Shown here: piece after piece, positions 6,334 through 7,097 of the stretch
How positions within the stretch are numbered: the stretch's first letter is position 1
Layout of the letters: every line of letters starts with the position of its first letter
Assembly (NCBI GenBank): GCA_042408955.1
Contig: JBHOQQ010000139.1
Coordinates: 1-7,097, forward strand
Length of the DNA: 7,097 nucleotides
Direction of reading: 5' to 3'
DNA from: CALGSZ01 sp042408955
GTDB lineage: Bacteria; Chloroflexota; Chloroflexia; Thermomicrobiales; UBA6265
Position numbers and translations under genes: made by a program
The notes under the pieces: model-generated
Database searches by the model: none
What the model saw: the letters and a program-made list of their open reading frames with translations, nothing else
What the model was told of the DNA's origin: nothing

Positions 6334-6363
6334 ATTGTAGAAGCGCCCGTCGCTTGCAGTCAA
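6334..6363 (-). promoter_or_regulatory. Sigma-70-type promoter for the aminotransferase operon
   Basis: On the minus strand TTGACT (6363-6358) and TACAAT (6339-6334) are separated by 18 bases. Each hexamer differs from the consensus at one position. Transcription would start near 6327 and run through about 195 bases of leader into the aminotransferase. No competing promoter of similar quality was seen closer to the gene. Confidence 0.5.
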
Positions 6364-6481
6364 CGCGGCGTCTTCCGGGCTGAATGCTGGATTGGCGAGG
6401 TAGAGCGTCAGCGGTAGCAGCTAGCTAGATCGCTCGCATGTCGGGAGCAATGCAGTCAACAGCATGAACGACAAGGCCAGG

Positions 6482-6510
6482 GGCGGAGCGAAAGCTTCGC
6501 CACTGGCGAA
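6482..6510. repeat. Overlapping, mutually exclusive hairpins downstream of the SH3b gene
   Basis: GGCGGAGC and GCTTCGCC (6482-6501) pair as an 8-bp stem, including one G-U pair in the plus-strand transcript, closing on a GAAA tetraloop. TTCGCC and GGCGAA (6496-6510) form a perfect 6-bp stem with an ACT loop. The two share 6496-6501, so only one can form at a time. They lie 24-52 bases past the stop of the minus-strand SH3b gene and could end its transcript or stabilise its 3' end. There is no clear T-run, and on the minus strand the longer stem contains one A-C mismatch. Confidence 0.4.
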
Positions 6511-6533
6511 CGGCAGATTGATCCGTGTCGCAC

Positions 6534-7097
6534 TTATTTAAGATACGCGTCGGAGATCCAGCCAACGGTCCCCTTATAGTCAACACTGCGGAACCCGTCG
6601 ACGATCTCTAGATCATAATCGTTGACGACGGCCCCGGCCGGGACAACGAGCCGGACTGTTGAGCTTGTGCTCGGCTGAGCACGCAAATTCACCGCCGTCG
6701 TTGTCGTGAAATGCGCCGGCCCCTCGCCACCCGCGGGCGCTAAATACTGGTCGTAGATCCAGCCAGCCTGCCCGTTGTGGATCGCGTACCGGAAGCCGTT
6801 GGACACTAGGTTGCTGATTTCGACGGTAGTACCCTTCGGCAGTACGCGGAGCACCGAGTCGCCGGTCGACGGGCCGGAGCGGAAGTTGACGGCGGTCATT
6901 GTGATCGCCTGACCAACGATAGGTGGATCGCTGCTGTCGGCCGGCTCTAGGTAAGCGCCATAGGCCCAACCGATCAGGCCCTGATACTCGACTTTCATGA
7001 ATCCGTTCTTCTCGGCATACCGGTTGGTGACAATAGCCCCCTTCGGCATCACGAGCCGCACGCTGGCGCTCATGCTCGGCTTGGCTCGCAGGTTGAG
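6534..7097 (-). CDS. Protein with tandem SH3b repeats, N-terminus beyond the window
   Basis: The frame stays open to the window edge and the first codons read LNLRAKPS, already inside a repeat, so the ATG at 7073 is internal. The 187 residues visible contain three SH3b-type repeats of about 55 residues, each with a xNxRxxPS opening, a P(K/A)G turn, an NGF or DGF, and a GW(A/I)xxxYL ending. They cover roughly 7097-6942, 6905-6738 and 6710-6537. The linkers are Ser/Pro/Gly/Asp-rich (ADSSDPPIVG; APAGGEGPA). The last repeat ends one residue before the stop. Bacterial SH3b domains usually sit on secreted or envelope proteins and bind peptidoglycan peptides or other ligands, often beside a hydrolase or protease domain. 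Any such domain, and the signal peptide, would lie off the window. It points the same way as the aminotransferase but is separated by about 400 bases and a promoter, so it is probably a separate unit. Confidence 0.9.
   Translation of the reverse strand, partial: LNLRAKPSMSASVRLVMPKGAIVTNRYAEKNGFMKVEYQGLIGWAYGAYLEPADSSDPPIVGQAITMTAVNFRSGPSTGDSVLRVLPKGTTVEISNLVSNGFRYAIHNGQAGWIYDQYLAPAGGEGPAHFTTTTAVNLRAQPSTSSTVRLVVPAGAVVNDYDLEIVDGFRSVDYKGTVGWISDAYLK

Overview
The window is GC-rich bacterial DNA holding six protein genes and no RNA gene, CRISPR array or insertion sequence that I can recognise. Codon use, the two-module FtsX permease, the secreted protein of a type I associate with Chloroflexota and Actinobacteria, and the tandem SH3b protein fit a member of the Chloroflexota, perhaps class Thermomicrobia. 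This assignment rests on style and remembered relatives, not on a marker gene.

Left part, plus strand. A 5'-truncated FtsX-like ABC transporter permease (2-1708) is followed after 18 bases by a gene for a secreted protein (1727-2563), with its own Shine-Dalgarno sequence, so the two are probably co-transcribed. The secreted protein has a middle segment that reads better in another frame, which suggests a compensated pair of frameshifts. A gene-poor stretch of about 570 bases follows, containing two adjoining palindromes (2715-2747). It ends in a small hairpin and a strong ribosome binding site before a gene for a small, very hydrophobic membrane protein of unknown function (3138-3545).

Right part, minus strand, convergent with the left part. 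A class III aminotransferase (4810-6132, related to glutamate-1-semialdehyde aminomutases) is followed by a SelA/DgaE-like fold-type I PLP enzyme (3627-4766). Only 43 bases separate them, and these consist largely of a short tandem repeat. The two PLP enzymes look like one transcription unit driven by a good sigma-70-type promoter (-35 TTGACT, 18-base spacer, -10 TACAAT; 6334-6363). That promoter would give an unusually long leader of about 195 nt containing a 10-bp hairpin. The substrates cannot be read from the sequence, but the pair looks like part of an amino-acid or amino-sugar conversion pathway rather than heme or selenocysteine synthesis.

At the right edge is the 3' end of another minus-strand gene (6534-7097) encoding at least three SH3b repeats, probably part of a secreted or cell-envelope-binding protein. 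Between it and the aminotransferase promoter lie overlapping, mutually exclusive hairpins (6482-6510) without a U-tract.

The most unusual items are the two-PLP-enzyme operon with its structured leader, the frame-switched segment in the secreted protein, and the tandem palindromes. I found no clear signature of a previously undescribed defence or mobile system.
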